From: Leptoclinus maculatus
Taxonomy: Eukaryota > Chordata > Actinopteri > Perciformes > Stichaeidae
Reading direction: 5' to 3'
Assembly: GCA_032191485.1 (NCBI GenBank)
Contig: JAVDOI010000123.1
Coordinates: 1-64,000 of the forward strand
Length of the DNA stretch: 64,000 bases
In this document: one piece after another, positions 11,412 through 21,600 of the stretch
Layout: every line of letters begins with the position of its first letter
Position numbering within the stretch: position 1 is the stretch's first letter
Translations under genes and position numbers: made by a program
Notes under the pieces: generated by a model
What the model saw: only the letters and a program-made list of their open reading frames with translations
The model's database searches: none
What the model was told of the DNA's origin: nothing

Positions 11412-13440
11412 AGAGACAGAGAGAGAGAGAATGTTGAAGGCCGAAAGCATTTAAACTGCACTGCTGAAACCCCTTCTAGTTGAAATGTCTAACTATGGTG
11501 TCTGTAGCTGAAAGTATGAGGAAGAAGAAGGCTTTGAAAGTTCAAGTTTAACAGGATTTGAAGATTTTCTCCATAGACATCCCATTAAATAAAAATAGCT
11601 AAAAGCTTAATAATTCAAAGTTTAAAGATTAAAGATATGGAAAGTCATATCACCTCTCTACTGAAAGCTGAACATTTTGATATTTGAACTGTTTCTGTAG
11701 CTTAAAAAAACTGTCAGCAGTAGTGATATTTGTAGTAGTAGTAGTAGAAGTTAGCATTTCAGTTAGAATTCATTCTGTGGGGCTTTTATTTTGAAATGAG
11801 GTGTGGGGGGGGGGGGCAGAAGGGGAGAGGAGACAGGATCATGATCTTAGATAAACACAAACAGGTTGCTAAATGACAGGTTTCATCACAAGCATTTCAG
11901 TTAGAATTCATTCTGTGGGGCTTTTATTTTAATATGGGGTGTGTGTGTGTGGGGGGGGGGGGGGGGGAGTCCTCTAAAGATCTCTAAGACCTGAATGAGA
12001 GAGAGACACAGAGAGATAGAGGGAGAGGAGTGTGTGTGTGTGTGTGGGGGGGAGTCCTCTAAAGATCTCTAAGACCTGAATGAGAGAGAGACACAGAGAG
12101 ATAGAGGGAGAGGAGTGTGTGTGTGTGTGTGTGTGTGTCTCAGTGCCTCTGTGTGTTTATCAACACTAATGAGCTCATATGAACACCTGTGTGAGAGATT
12201 AGAGTGAACAGTGATTTTCAACAAAACTACCTGTCAAACATATGCCCTTCATACCAAAACCATGAGACTAATCAATAAAATATGGATACCGTGAGAGAGA
12301 TAAGACTCTGCCAAACGCGGTAAAGTGATTTTTATGTTTGTGGTGTTAAAAATGTGAGCTACAGCGCAAGATACAAAACTGGTACCGTCTGCTTTCTTTG
12401 AGGAATTAGTGGTCAGATTTAACATGGAGTCTAATGGAGCAGTTGGTTGGAGTTCATGTCGCTCTAAGGCTCCCTGAGCCAAATGTGTAAATCTGTGGGA
12501 TTCCACAGTCAGTTTTTTACGACAAGGACAAGATTAGCTACTTTTACATCCAGAAATTATGCATGAAGAGTGAAAATTGTGGAGACAGTGGCAAAAGACA
12601 AATCTTTTTTTCATAAGAATCTTAAACTGCTCTTCACTCTAGCGCTGACATCACGCACTCTAAGCAGCGCAATACACACACATTATAAAGTCAGAAAAGG
12701 ACTGAAAAATCATAAAAGTAAAAATGCTACATTTCAAAAAGTATAAAAGATATCAACAAGCTGAATCATTCAGCAATATTTAAGGATTTTCTCAACATTT
12801 GAAAGTTGAAATGGTTTCTGTAGCTGAAAGTATGAGGAAGTTGAAGGATTTGAAAGTTTAAAAAGTTTAAGAGGATTTGAACATTTTCTCCATAGAAACC
12901 CATTCAAAATAAAAATTTCCAAAACTTAATAATTCAAAAAGTTTAAAGATTAGAAATATGAAGATACATAGCACACATGAGCTGAAAGAGCTGAACATTT
13001 TGATAGTTGAACGGTTTCTGTAGCTTAAAAATTGTGGAAGGAGAAGCGTTGCAAAATACGTACAGAAGAAATATAATAAAAAGAGGAATAAAGATTTGAA
13101 GAACAATACTTGGAATGCTTAAAAGCATTCCAACAATTAGTCCCGCAGGATTACAGTCAGTGTGCTTTGGCACAGGCAGTTTTACTGCCTTTGTGCCACA
13201 AAGCCACACTGAATTACTAGAAAATGCATTTCCTGCTGAAAATGCGTTGGAATGCTGAAAGCTGAAATAAATTGCAAAAAAATTGCTGAAAATACAGAAA
13301 TGGGAGACTACCTGTCTGAAAAATGTTGAAGCCCGAAAGCATTAAACTGTACTGCTGAAAACCCTTAGAAGAAAGAAGCTAAGAGCTGAATTACAATGCA
13401 GGAAAAGCTTGAAGCTAAACGATTTTATCGTCAAAGTAAT
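11412..13440. repeat. Higher-order repeat block, unit 3 (left copy)
   Basis: After the transposon the module AATGTTGAAGGCCGAAAGCA resumes, followed by two G-rich minisatellite units (11965-12120). The third copy of the 1.3-kb block runs to about 13395, with its anchor 4086 bp from unit 2. This copy has only one 48-bp palindrome unit and carries instead the foldback segment at 13133-13216. Confidence 0.87.
13158..13211. repeat. Imperfect foldback hairpin unique to repeat unit 3
   Basis: CAGTGTGCTTTGGCACAGGC pairs with the downstream arm ending AGCCACACTG, leaving a TTT loop and a few bulged bases in the longer arm. The hairpin lies in about 80 bp that replace the second 48-bp unit present in repeat units 1 and 2. 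It is conserved in the right copy at 52993-53046. It may be a small foldback element. Confidence 0.6.
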
Positions 13441-13830
13441 AGTAGTAAAAGTAGTAGTAGCAGTTGTAGTAGTAATAATAGTAGTAGAAGTAGTATAACT
13501 ATTAGGGGTCATCCAAAGTTATCAACATTTTCACAGTAGTACAAAGAGTACTACTTTTCCAGGCGTTAAAAAATGCAAGTTCCGTTCACCGAAAAATATC
13601 GACATTTTTACGAAACTTTAAAGTCGTACATGAGAAAACTCTGGACGGCCCCTTAGGAGTAGTAGTAATAGTAGTAATAGCAGTAGAAATAGTAGAAGTA
13701 ATAGAACTATTTGTAGGAGTAATAGTAGTAATAGCAGTAGTAGTGATCATAGTAGTAGTTGCTGGAGTTGCAGTAGTAACAGTAGTAGTTCATTAGTAGT
13801 AGCAGCAGAAGCAGGTGTAGTCGCAAAAGT
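13437..13830. repeat. (TAG/GTA)n trinucleotide repeat, interrupted by a MITE
   Basis: Degenerate AGTAGTAATAGTAG repeat on both sides of the element at 13505-13652. The two parts were evidently one array before the insertion. Confidence 0.88.
13505..13652. mobile_element. PIF/Harbinger-like MITE (left copy)
   Basis: A 148-bp non-repetitive segment sits within the triplet array. Its ends are inverted repeats, GGGGTCATCCAAAGTT on the left and AACTCTGGACGGCCCC on the right, matching at about 13 of 16 positions. Each end is flanked by TTA (13502-13504 and 13653-13655). A 3-bp TWA target duplication and G-rich ends are typical of PIF/Harbinger. It has no coding capacity. Confidence 0.6.
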
Positions 13831-16800
13831 AGTAGTTGTCTCAATGTTATTGCAAGTATAAAGCAGACAGTGACATCATTACAAATATCTTTTATTTGTT
13901 TACATTTAGATTACCATTTTGTGAATTAATAATTTTGAAGTCATTTACACAGTAATTAGTATCAGCAGCAATAAATTACAAGAAATCATATCAAGACAAA
14001 CAGACAAGCCTAATACATTGATCATACATGAATAGAAATCACTATATTTCAAAGAGAAATAAATTGTAAATATAAAGACGTGAATAAACAGTTGGTGTTA
14101 TGTTCTGTATGCATATCTATTGTGAAATGGAAAGATTGTCTTACTGGCAATGTCAAAAAATCTTGTCTTTGCATATTTAATTGTCCAAGTAAGGATGACT
14201 TCTTTATTGAACTGCAATAATCTGAAATAAATCAAATTTAAATTAATTGATCATAATTGAAGTGAACTGAAGTGAATTAAAACTTTAAATTGAAAAAAAA
14301 AAACTCTGCAAAAAGCCTTACGGTTTTCCCGAAAGATCTCACAACATAGAGGCACTTTGGCCAACCAGAAGGAAACTTAAAGGGCCTTTTGTCTACACTT
14401 TGGTGGTCAATGCACTGACAAATGCATGTAGAAAGAGCAGAGATTTTTCAAAACCCTCTCAATCTAATTTGACTGAAAAAAACTAAAACAAATGAGTTTT
14501 AAGACAGAAGTGAACCCAACATTTACTATCCCCATGGAAATTAAATACAATCCATAATGCCTTAACAGTAATTGTTTTCAAATAGATTCATAAGGCAGGC
14601 ATGGCACAAGATTATATTGTCACTATCAGTAGTTTGAGGTGTGTGCTGTTTGTTCAAAATATGCATTTTTGGGTCACTGAAATCTGTCCACACAACCTTC
14701 TTTGACCCATCTTATATCTTTTTTGTTTTATGATAAGCACATTACACAATAACTGTTGTGTTGATCATGACCTTTAGTAAAGATTCATGGATAAATAGGA
14801 AAGGGATACATCGTTCTCGTTGGTAAATGACACAATTTTACATATTTCATGCCTAAAAAAACCATCATAGCAAGAGGGACACATTTGTCAACACAGAGCT
14901 TTCTGTACATTGGGCCCTTTGTTTGATATTGATAAACAAATATATCACAATTTCGTTCATTTCCTACAATGAAAGGCTTTTCACATCGTGCTTAGACCTA
15001 GCTTAATACTCCCAGTAGTTCAAGACTTCCAGTAGCCCTGGACTGCCAGTCTTGTCAACATTGACATTTAAATGATCTCAACATTAAGCTCAGTTTATGC
15101 TGGGTTTTCCTTACTTGTAAGGAACATTTGGTTAGAGTCACTAGTTTGACTCAAGGTTAGAAGACGAGCTTGGGAAGATTTGTTTTCCAATTAAATCTTT
15201 TGACAAGACTCTTTGAACCACGGCATGTGTTTTAGACATTCTGAAGACAATACCTTCAGCTTGGATTCCACAGTCTGACATTTTAACACTGGGCTTACAT
15301 ATATGTATTTTCAATAGGGTTTAGATTACCCTCAGGCTAGGTATACACATGTGAAAAACCTTGATTATACCTACCAGCTGAAACCCCATACTGATGACTC
15401 ATGACATTAGGATAAAGATGTGTCCTTTCCTCCAGGTTAATTAGTTCATATGCATGTAGCAATTGAACTAACTGACACATTTTCATCCTTAATCTTTCAT
15501 ATATCTGTTAGAAAACTGATTAATAGGAAAAGGGAAGGATGACATGAATAAATAAATACAATAAAATAATGTAAAAGATATAAATTGTGATGAAACATTA
15601 AATAAACATACATTGTTGGACCAAATAAGGTAGAGATGAAACAAACAAAATAAACAGGTGTCCTGTTGTTTTGAGAGACAGTCATTCTGTCCATGTGTCA
15701 GTAGTGTATGTTGCTGTTTGTTGAATCTGTCTGTTCTTAACACAAACCAAACTGTGAACAGAGCTCAGTGTCAGTGTGATAATAGAAAGAGCTGAAACAT
15801 TATGACCTTTGACCTGTCCAGTGGCTGTAGAAGCACTCTCTTTGTTGTGGTCAAAGAGAGATATTGTACTATGGAAGTAACACAAACTGTTACCTGTACA
15901 GCTTGTTTAGGGAGGAGCTTGATGCTGGACAAAGGAGGAAGTGTCACTGTGACAGTGATGACTGACTGATGATGGATCTGCAGCAGTTTGGTTCCCTGCA
16001 GCCGTACACCTGATCACTTGCTTAAAGATCAACTGTAGTTAGTCTCTACTGAACTGAACTGTGCACAGCAATGGATGCACAGATGGTGATGTTGAGGAAG
16101 GAGGACGGAGCTGGTCCTGAAAAGAGAAAACAAAGTTATTGTAATAAACTGAAGACATGTTACATAATTCACAATAATCAAATACCTTGAATTCTGCTGC
16201 AGGGCAGGACAACATGTATGTCCAGTGCCATTTCACACAGAGAAGTTTAGGAAGGCTGCATGATGTTCAGCTTCTTCTATATGTTTAGCTCTTTGTGCAG
16301 TCCTGAGTGTCTTCACTGTGAAGTGGAGGGATCACAGAGGAGGAAGACCTGAAGGAAGAAGTTTATATAAATTACAATGTTATACTAGCTGTAACATCAG
16401 TGTCATTTAAACTGTTGCATTAATACAAAGGGAATAAATGAATGAACACACAATTAAAGCAAAACATTGTAACATATGAAAACTATACCTTATGCTCTGT
16501 TGTGAAGAAACCTCGACACTGGCAGGGAGAACACGTGTCTCTGTGGTCCAGCAGTGGTGGGTCCACTGTTGATGAACAGTTGAGATGGTGCTGCAGCATC
16601 TGGTCTGTGGTGACATGATGTCTTGGTTGTTATGAGCTGATCCAGTATCTCAGAGCCAGACAGAAGGTGAGGCAAAGGCAGGCAGGTGTTTTCTCATTCT
16701 CTGCTTGGAAGACTGACTGGGACAAGCAGGAAGTAAAATGTGTATCTATGTGATCCAACAGTGATAAGTCCTCCGTTGATTGACAGTTCAGTTAGTGCTG

Positions 16801-16880
16801 CAGTCTCTGGTCTTTTGCAGCATATCTTGGTTGCTGTGAGCTGATCCTGACAGTGCTGAAGGAGGTGAGGCCAAGGCTGG
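13831..16880. other. AT-rich DNA without recognisable gene (left copy)
   Basis: Only short, biased open frames occur and none resembles a known protein. From about 16490 the sequence becomes partly related to the 55-bp minisatellite that follows, with words such as AGAACACGTGTCTCTGTGGTCC and CAGGTGTCC. It may therefore be diverged flank of that array. Confidence 0.5.
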
Positions 16881-16883
16881 CAG

Positions 16884-17862
16884 GTGTCCTTACAGAGGAC
16901 ACAGGAGAACTGTGTCTCCGGTCCATCAGAAAGGAAACTTAGCATTACAGAGGACACAGGAGAACTGTGTCTCCAGTCCATCAGAAAGGAATCTTAGCAT
17001 TACAGAGGACACGGGAGAACTGTGTCTTCTGTCCATCAGAAAGGAAACTTAGCATTACAGAGGACACAGGAGAACTGTGTCTCCAGTCCATCAGAAAGGA
17101 ATCTTAGCATTACAGAGGACACGGGAGAACTGTGTCTTCTGTCCATCAGAAAGGAAACTTAGCATTACAGAGGACACAGGAGAACTGTGTCTCCGGTCCA
17201 TCAGAAAGGAAACTTAGCATTACAGAGGACACAGGAGAACTGTGTCTCCAGTCCATCAGAAAGGAATCTTAGCATTACAGAGGACACGGGAGAACTGTGT
17301 CTTCTGTCCATCAGAAAGGAAACTTAGCATTACAGAGGACACAGGAGAACTGTGTCTCCGGTCCATCAGAAAGGAAACTTAGCATTACAGAGGACACAGG
17401 AGAACTGTGTCTCCAGTCCATCAGAAAGGAATCTTAGCATTACAGAGGACACGGGAGAACTGTGTCTTCTGTCCATCAGAAAGGAAACTTAGCATTACAG
17501 AGGACACAGGAGAACTGTGTCTCCGGTCCATCAGAAAGGAAACTTAGCATTACAGAGGACACGGGAGAACTGTGTCTCCGGTCCATCAGAAAGGAAACTT
17601 AGCATTACAGAGGACACAGGAGAACTGTGTCTCCGGTCCATCAGAAAGGAATCTTAGCATTACAGAGGACACAGGAGAACTGTGTCTCCGGTCCATCAGA
17701 AAGGAAACTTAGCATTACAGAGGACACAGGAGAACTGTGTCTCCAGTCCATCAGAAAGGAATCTTAGCATTACAGAGGACACAGGAGAACTGTGTCTCCG
17801 GTCCATCAGAAAGGAAACTTAGCATTACAGAGGACACAGGAGAACTGTGTCTCCGGTCCAGG
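16884..17862. repeat. 55-bp minisatellite, 18 units (left copy)
   Basis: Unit: GTCCATCAGAAAGGAAACTT, then AGCATTACAGAGGACACAGG, then AGAACTGTGTCTCCG. GTCCA occurs every 55 bp from 16921 to 17856. Three variant classes exist (CTCCG, CTCCA followed by AATCTTAG, and the ACGGG...CTTCT class). They follow one another in a repeating order of three or four units, so multi-unit blocks were duplicated. The last unit ends in GTCCAGGGGAAAG. The array lies just beyond the hairpin cluster on the 3' side of the Helentron gene. Confidence 0.95.
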
Positions 17863-17972
17863 GGAAAGAAAACCTAAATGAGTAACAGTCTCTAGCAAGT
17901 CCACCCGCCCTGCTAGAGTGTGAAATTGATTGGGATCGAAATGTGGGGTTTCAGCTGGTAGGTACACCAGAA

Positions 17973-18000
17973 AGTATGTGTTACATCTAGAACACATACT
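17973..18000. repeat. Hairpin 1 downstream of the Helentron gene
   Basis: A perfect 10-bp inverted repeat (AGTATGTGTT / AACACATACT) around an 8-nt loop. It is the outermost of three hairpins in 160 bp. Confidence 0.75.
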
Positions 18001-18030
18001 TTGTGATGTATGTTTGCTACGCTAAATGTT

Positions 18031-18062
18031 AGCAGCTGTGTACAATGTTGTATACAGCTGCT
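18031..18062. repeat. Hairpin 2 downstream of the Helentron gene
   Basis: AGCAGCTGTGTAC pairs with GTATACAGCTGCT: 13-bp arms with one non-Watson-Crick position and a 6-nt loop. Confidence 0.75.
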
Positions 18063-18069
18063 GAAAGAG

Positions 18070-18131
18070 TTTTGGCCTGTGCATTTATCAACCCTAACCC
18101 TAACCCACCCTGATAAATGCACAGGCCAAAA
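18070..18131 (-). promoter_or_regulatory. Long perfect hairpin with telomere-like loop, candidate Helentron 3' terminal structure
   Basis: A 21-bp perfect stem (TTTTGGCCTGTGCATTTATCA and its exact complement) encloses a 20-nt loop. On the strand that encodes the Helentron protein the loop reads GGGTGGGTTAGGGTTAGGG: four G triplets able to form a quadruplex and nearly three vertebrate telomere repeats. It lies about 500 bp after the stop codon of the Rep-helicase gene. Helitron-type elements characteristically carry a hairpin near the 3' end, so a terminator role for rolling-circle transfer is plausible. The exact element end was not identified. Confidence 0.6.
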
Positions 18132-18635
18132 TGTGTTGGAAATATAGCTTAAAACAATATGGTTACCTGGAAAGAATATTAACCATAATATTGTCCAATA
18201 CTGTGAAAAGATGATTACCAAACAAAATTCCATTCAACTTACTAAATAAAGTCCAACATGTCTTGTGACCGCATAATTAGGTTTCCTTTACGTGAACATT
18301 ACTCTTGATAAATTAAATCTCTGCAAGTCTGTTATATTCTATACATCATCCTCAGTAAACAGTCATCACAATATACTCTTTTTGAATTTATCATTGTATC
18401 TTTGAATCATTTTGTAATCAGAATGTGTCATTAATACATATATCACTAACTTTGGTTCATCTCGATTAGTCTATACTTCATTGAGTTATGTTTTATCAAC
18501 ACACTGTTATGCTGTATTATTTATACACTACATTATAATAAACTATTTTCTTAATCTCTGCACCGAAAATATTAGTTTAAGTTTAGTTACAGGTACTTTG
18601 CATTTGTCTTGATCTTTAAAACTCAGCTGATACCT
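18132..18635 (-). other. 3' flank of the Helentron gene
   Basis: About 500 bp of AT-rich sequence between the Rep-helicase stop codon and the long hairpin, presumably 3' untranslated and terminal element sequence. No further feature is seen. Confidence 0.5.
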
Positions 18636-21600
18636 TTATGGACTGTTAGAGGACATGACACAGTAGACAGGGTTGTGATAACTGTAATAGGTTTTCATCA
18701 CACCAGAGTGGAGACAATGTTGTGGCTGAGAGATGAAAATGAGGTCCAGCAGTGTGTTCTTCTCTGTGGTTGCAGTAGTGATGACTTGTGCATATCCCCT
18801 GGACTGAAAGAGCTCAAGTATTGGCTTACTTGTGTTGGATAAGAGATTCTCGTTGAAATCCCCACAGACAATGATGGGGTGACAGTCCATGATCTCCAAT
18901 GAGTCCAGAAGGCTTCCCAGGTTTGACAGGAATGATCTCACACTGTAGTCTGGTGGTCTGTATACAGCTGCAATCAGTGCACTCACTGGGGCTTCAACCT
19001 TCAGAGCCACAAACTCAAGATCACTTACATTATGTATGTACTGTTTTTCACGCACTTGAATGTGGCTTTTCACATAAACAGCAACTCCACCACCACGTCT
19101 GTTGGCCATTTCTGGAACATTTGTGTAGGACAGGTGTCTGTTGCGTTTGAACATATTGTAGCCCTCTATATGGAGACTGTCTGCAACAAAGGAGCCTTGA
19201 AGGTGAGTTTCTGTGAGACACAAAACATCTGCAAGACACAGTTCATGATGGCTCCTGATGTCATTGACATGAGATGGCAAACCTTCTGTGTTATGGTGAA
19301 CAATGGTCAGAGTGTCATGTCTGCTCGATGTCTGTTGGAGTTGAAGAAGAGGCATCATGTCGTCCAATCTGACTTGTCTCATGGTCTGTAGGGCTCCAGT
19401 GATTTCTGGGTTGGCATATATCTTACTCTCATCCAGATCCAGCATGTGCAGTCCACTGAGAGACGTCACTCTACTGACAGCTACATAAGCCATGCCAGGT
19501 TCAAAAATGTGTTTTAGTGAGACTACAGCTGATGTCCTTGTCATACCTTGAACCTTGTGTATTGTACAAGCAAAGGCAAGTCTAACAGGAAACTGTCTGC
19601 GTACCACTCCTTTCTGTTTCAGATTGTCCTCTGCTCTCTCTACGTACACTAGATCATCAGGTCTGCCTGGTGCTCTATTACGGTAATTCATTCCAGCGGT
19701 TTCATCATCCATCTTGAGCCCAAGCATAGTGACATGTGCAACACCACTTTGTTCTGAGGTTATTACCCTGACTAGTGTAGCAAACGATCCATTCACCAAT
19801 CCTTGAGACACGTCTATGTTTCTGGTGAGCATGACTCGAGCACCTTCAGCTACATTCAGTGTATCTGGTAACTCATTTCTGTTTCCTTTGTATGGTTTGG
19901 TTTGTCGGGCCATTCTTCCAGTTCGTGGGTCCTTTTTGTAGTCATCTGCATCGATCTTGGTGATATGAGAATGGAGCAGAGCTAATGTTGCTGAGTTGTG
20001 TGAATCAACCTGTTTATTAGTTGCAAAGATGTGCAGGACATCAGTTGGACAAAGTGCTGGTTCAGTGATGCTCTGTGACAACAAAGCTCTGTCTGCTTCA
20101 GACAACTTATCTGACTTTCCTTTCACACGGATCCGGTTCAACATCTCTGCAAAGTTAACATCATCCTTCTGACGCATTATCTCAGTTAGAGTGATCATCT
20201 GAAAGTTTTCCTGCCATAGGTCAATCTCACATGGCTCATACATACAGAGGGTCTTGGACTGTCGCACTGGTGGAAGCTGATAAAAGTCTCCTACAGCTAT
20301 TACTGACATTCCTCCAAAGGGTCTGTGACTGCCTTTGATCTGTTTCAGTCTCGCATCCACATAAGCAAACAGGGGCTTTGACACCATGGACACTTCATCA
20401 ATGATGAGGATTTCAGCATTTAAAAGTTCTGATCGGACTTCATCCAGTTTGTTGCCAAGTCCTTGAAATGGAGGTTTCAGACTTCGTGGTAGCTTGAGCA
20501 GAGAGTGCAGTGTTGTACCTGATATATTAAATGCTGCAGTTCCAGTGAAAGCAGTCAACAGGACAGTGGGGTTTGATATGTCAGCCTCCTCAGAATGTCT
20601 CGGAAGTTTGCACAGTATCTTAGATGCCTCTGAGTAGATGCATTTAATGAGATGTGACTTTCCTGTTCCAGCACCACCATTGATGTAATAGAAAAACTGC
20701 TCAGAATTTAGGCCACAGACACGCTTTATGCACCAGTCTCTAACTGCATAGAATACACATGCTTGTTTCTGGTTCAGGTTCTGATACATCTGTCGTAACA
20801 GTGTGGGGTCTAAGACAGGGGGCTCTCTGACGGCTCTGACTTCTGTTACAGCATTATCCTGATTACTGTATTCTGGGACATTCTCTTGTACATTTTCATG
20901 ATCTGGCTCTCGTGCCTCCAGTTCTTCTATACATTCCAACCTGACCACTTCAGATTCTGGCGCCAGATTACACCATTCATCAATCACGCCTCTGTTCTGT
21001 TCAAATTCTTCGACTGCATTCTCAATCTCCTCAGTGTTTTTCTCATATTTGTCTCTGTTTCGTTTCACAATGTGTTTGACATACTCAGGATGGTCAGAAC
21101 CTCGTAGTTGAACAAGACAACTGTTGTAGAAGGACTCGTACGTGGGGAAATACGGTCTTTTCAGTTCCTGGTCTGATCGGTGAGGAAGGTACAGTTTCAC
21201 TAATGTGCCATAGAACTTCTCAGGATATTTTTCCTGTGAGCAGCGGTAAAATCTGATGATAGCAGGTTTATCGTTTTTCCTCTTTTGCACAAATCCCATC
21301 TCATTGAGGAGAGGCAACACATCTTTACCTTTTGTCTGCTGTCCATAGACAATTCTGCAAGTAGCTGCAAAATCAGCCAAACACATCTCCTCAAACTCTG
21401 GTGTTTCAGGTCTGGCTTTGTATTTGTCAGTCAAAGATGTCATCCACACATTTACACTTTCTGATGTTGTGTTCTCTAGGTAAGACATGGGGCGACTCAT
21501 TTTCAGTGCGTTGTCATCTGTCGGTATGAATATGACGCCACGTGAACACTTCTTCATTTTAATGCCACAGGCACGAGTCACACACTCCTGAGCACTGACC

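Noticed and set aside
15489..16981. Several 60-95-codon reverse-strand frames
   Set aside because: Biased composition, no domain, and overlap in different frames; part is translated minisatellite.
16884..17862. Regular 55-bp repeats considered as a CRISPR array
   Set aside because: There are no unique spacers; the whole unit is repeated, and the context is a eukaryotic genome.
18091..18110. Interstitial telomere array
   Set aside because: Fewer than three TTAGGG units, confined to a hairpin loop; too short to be a chromosome-fusion relic.
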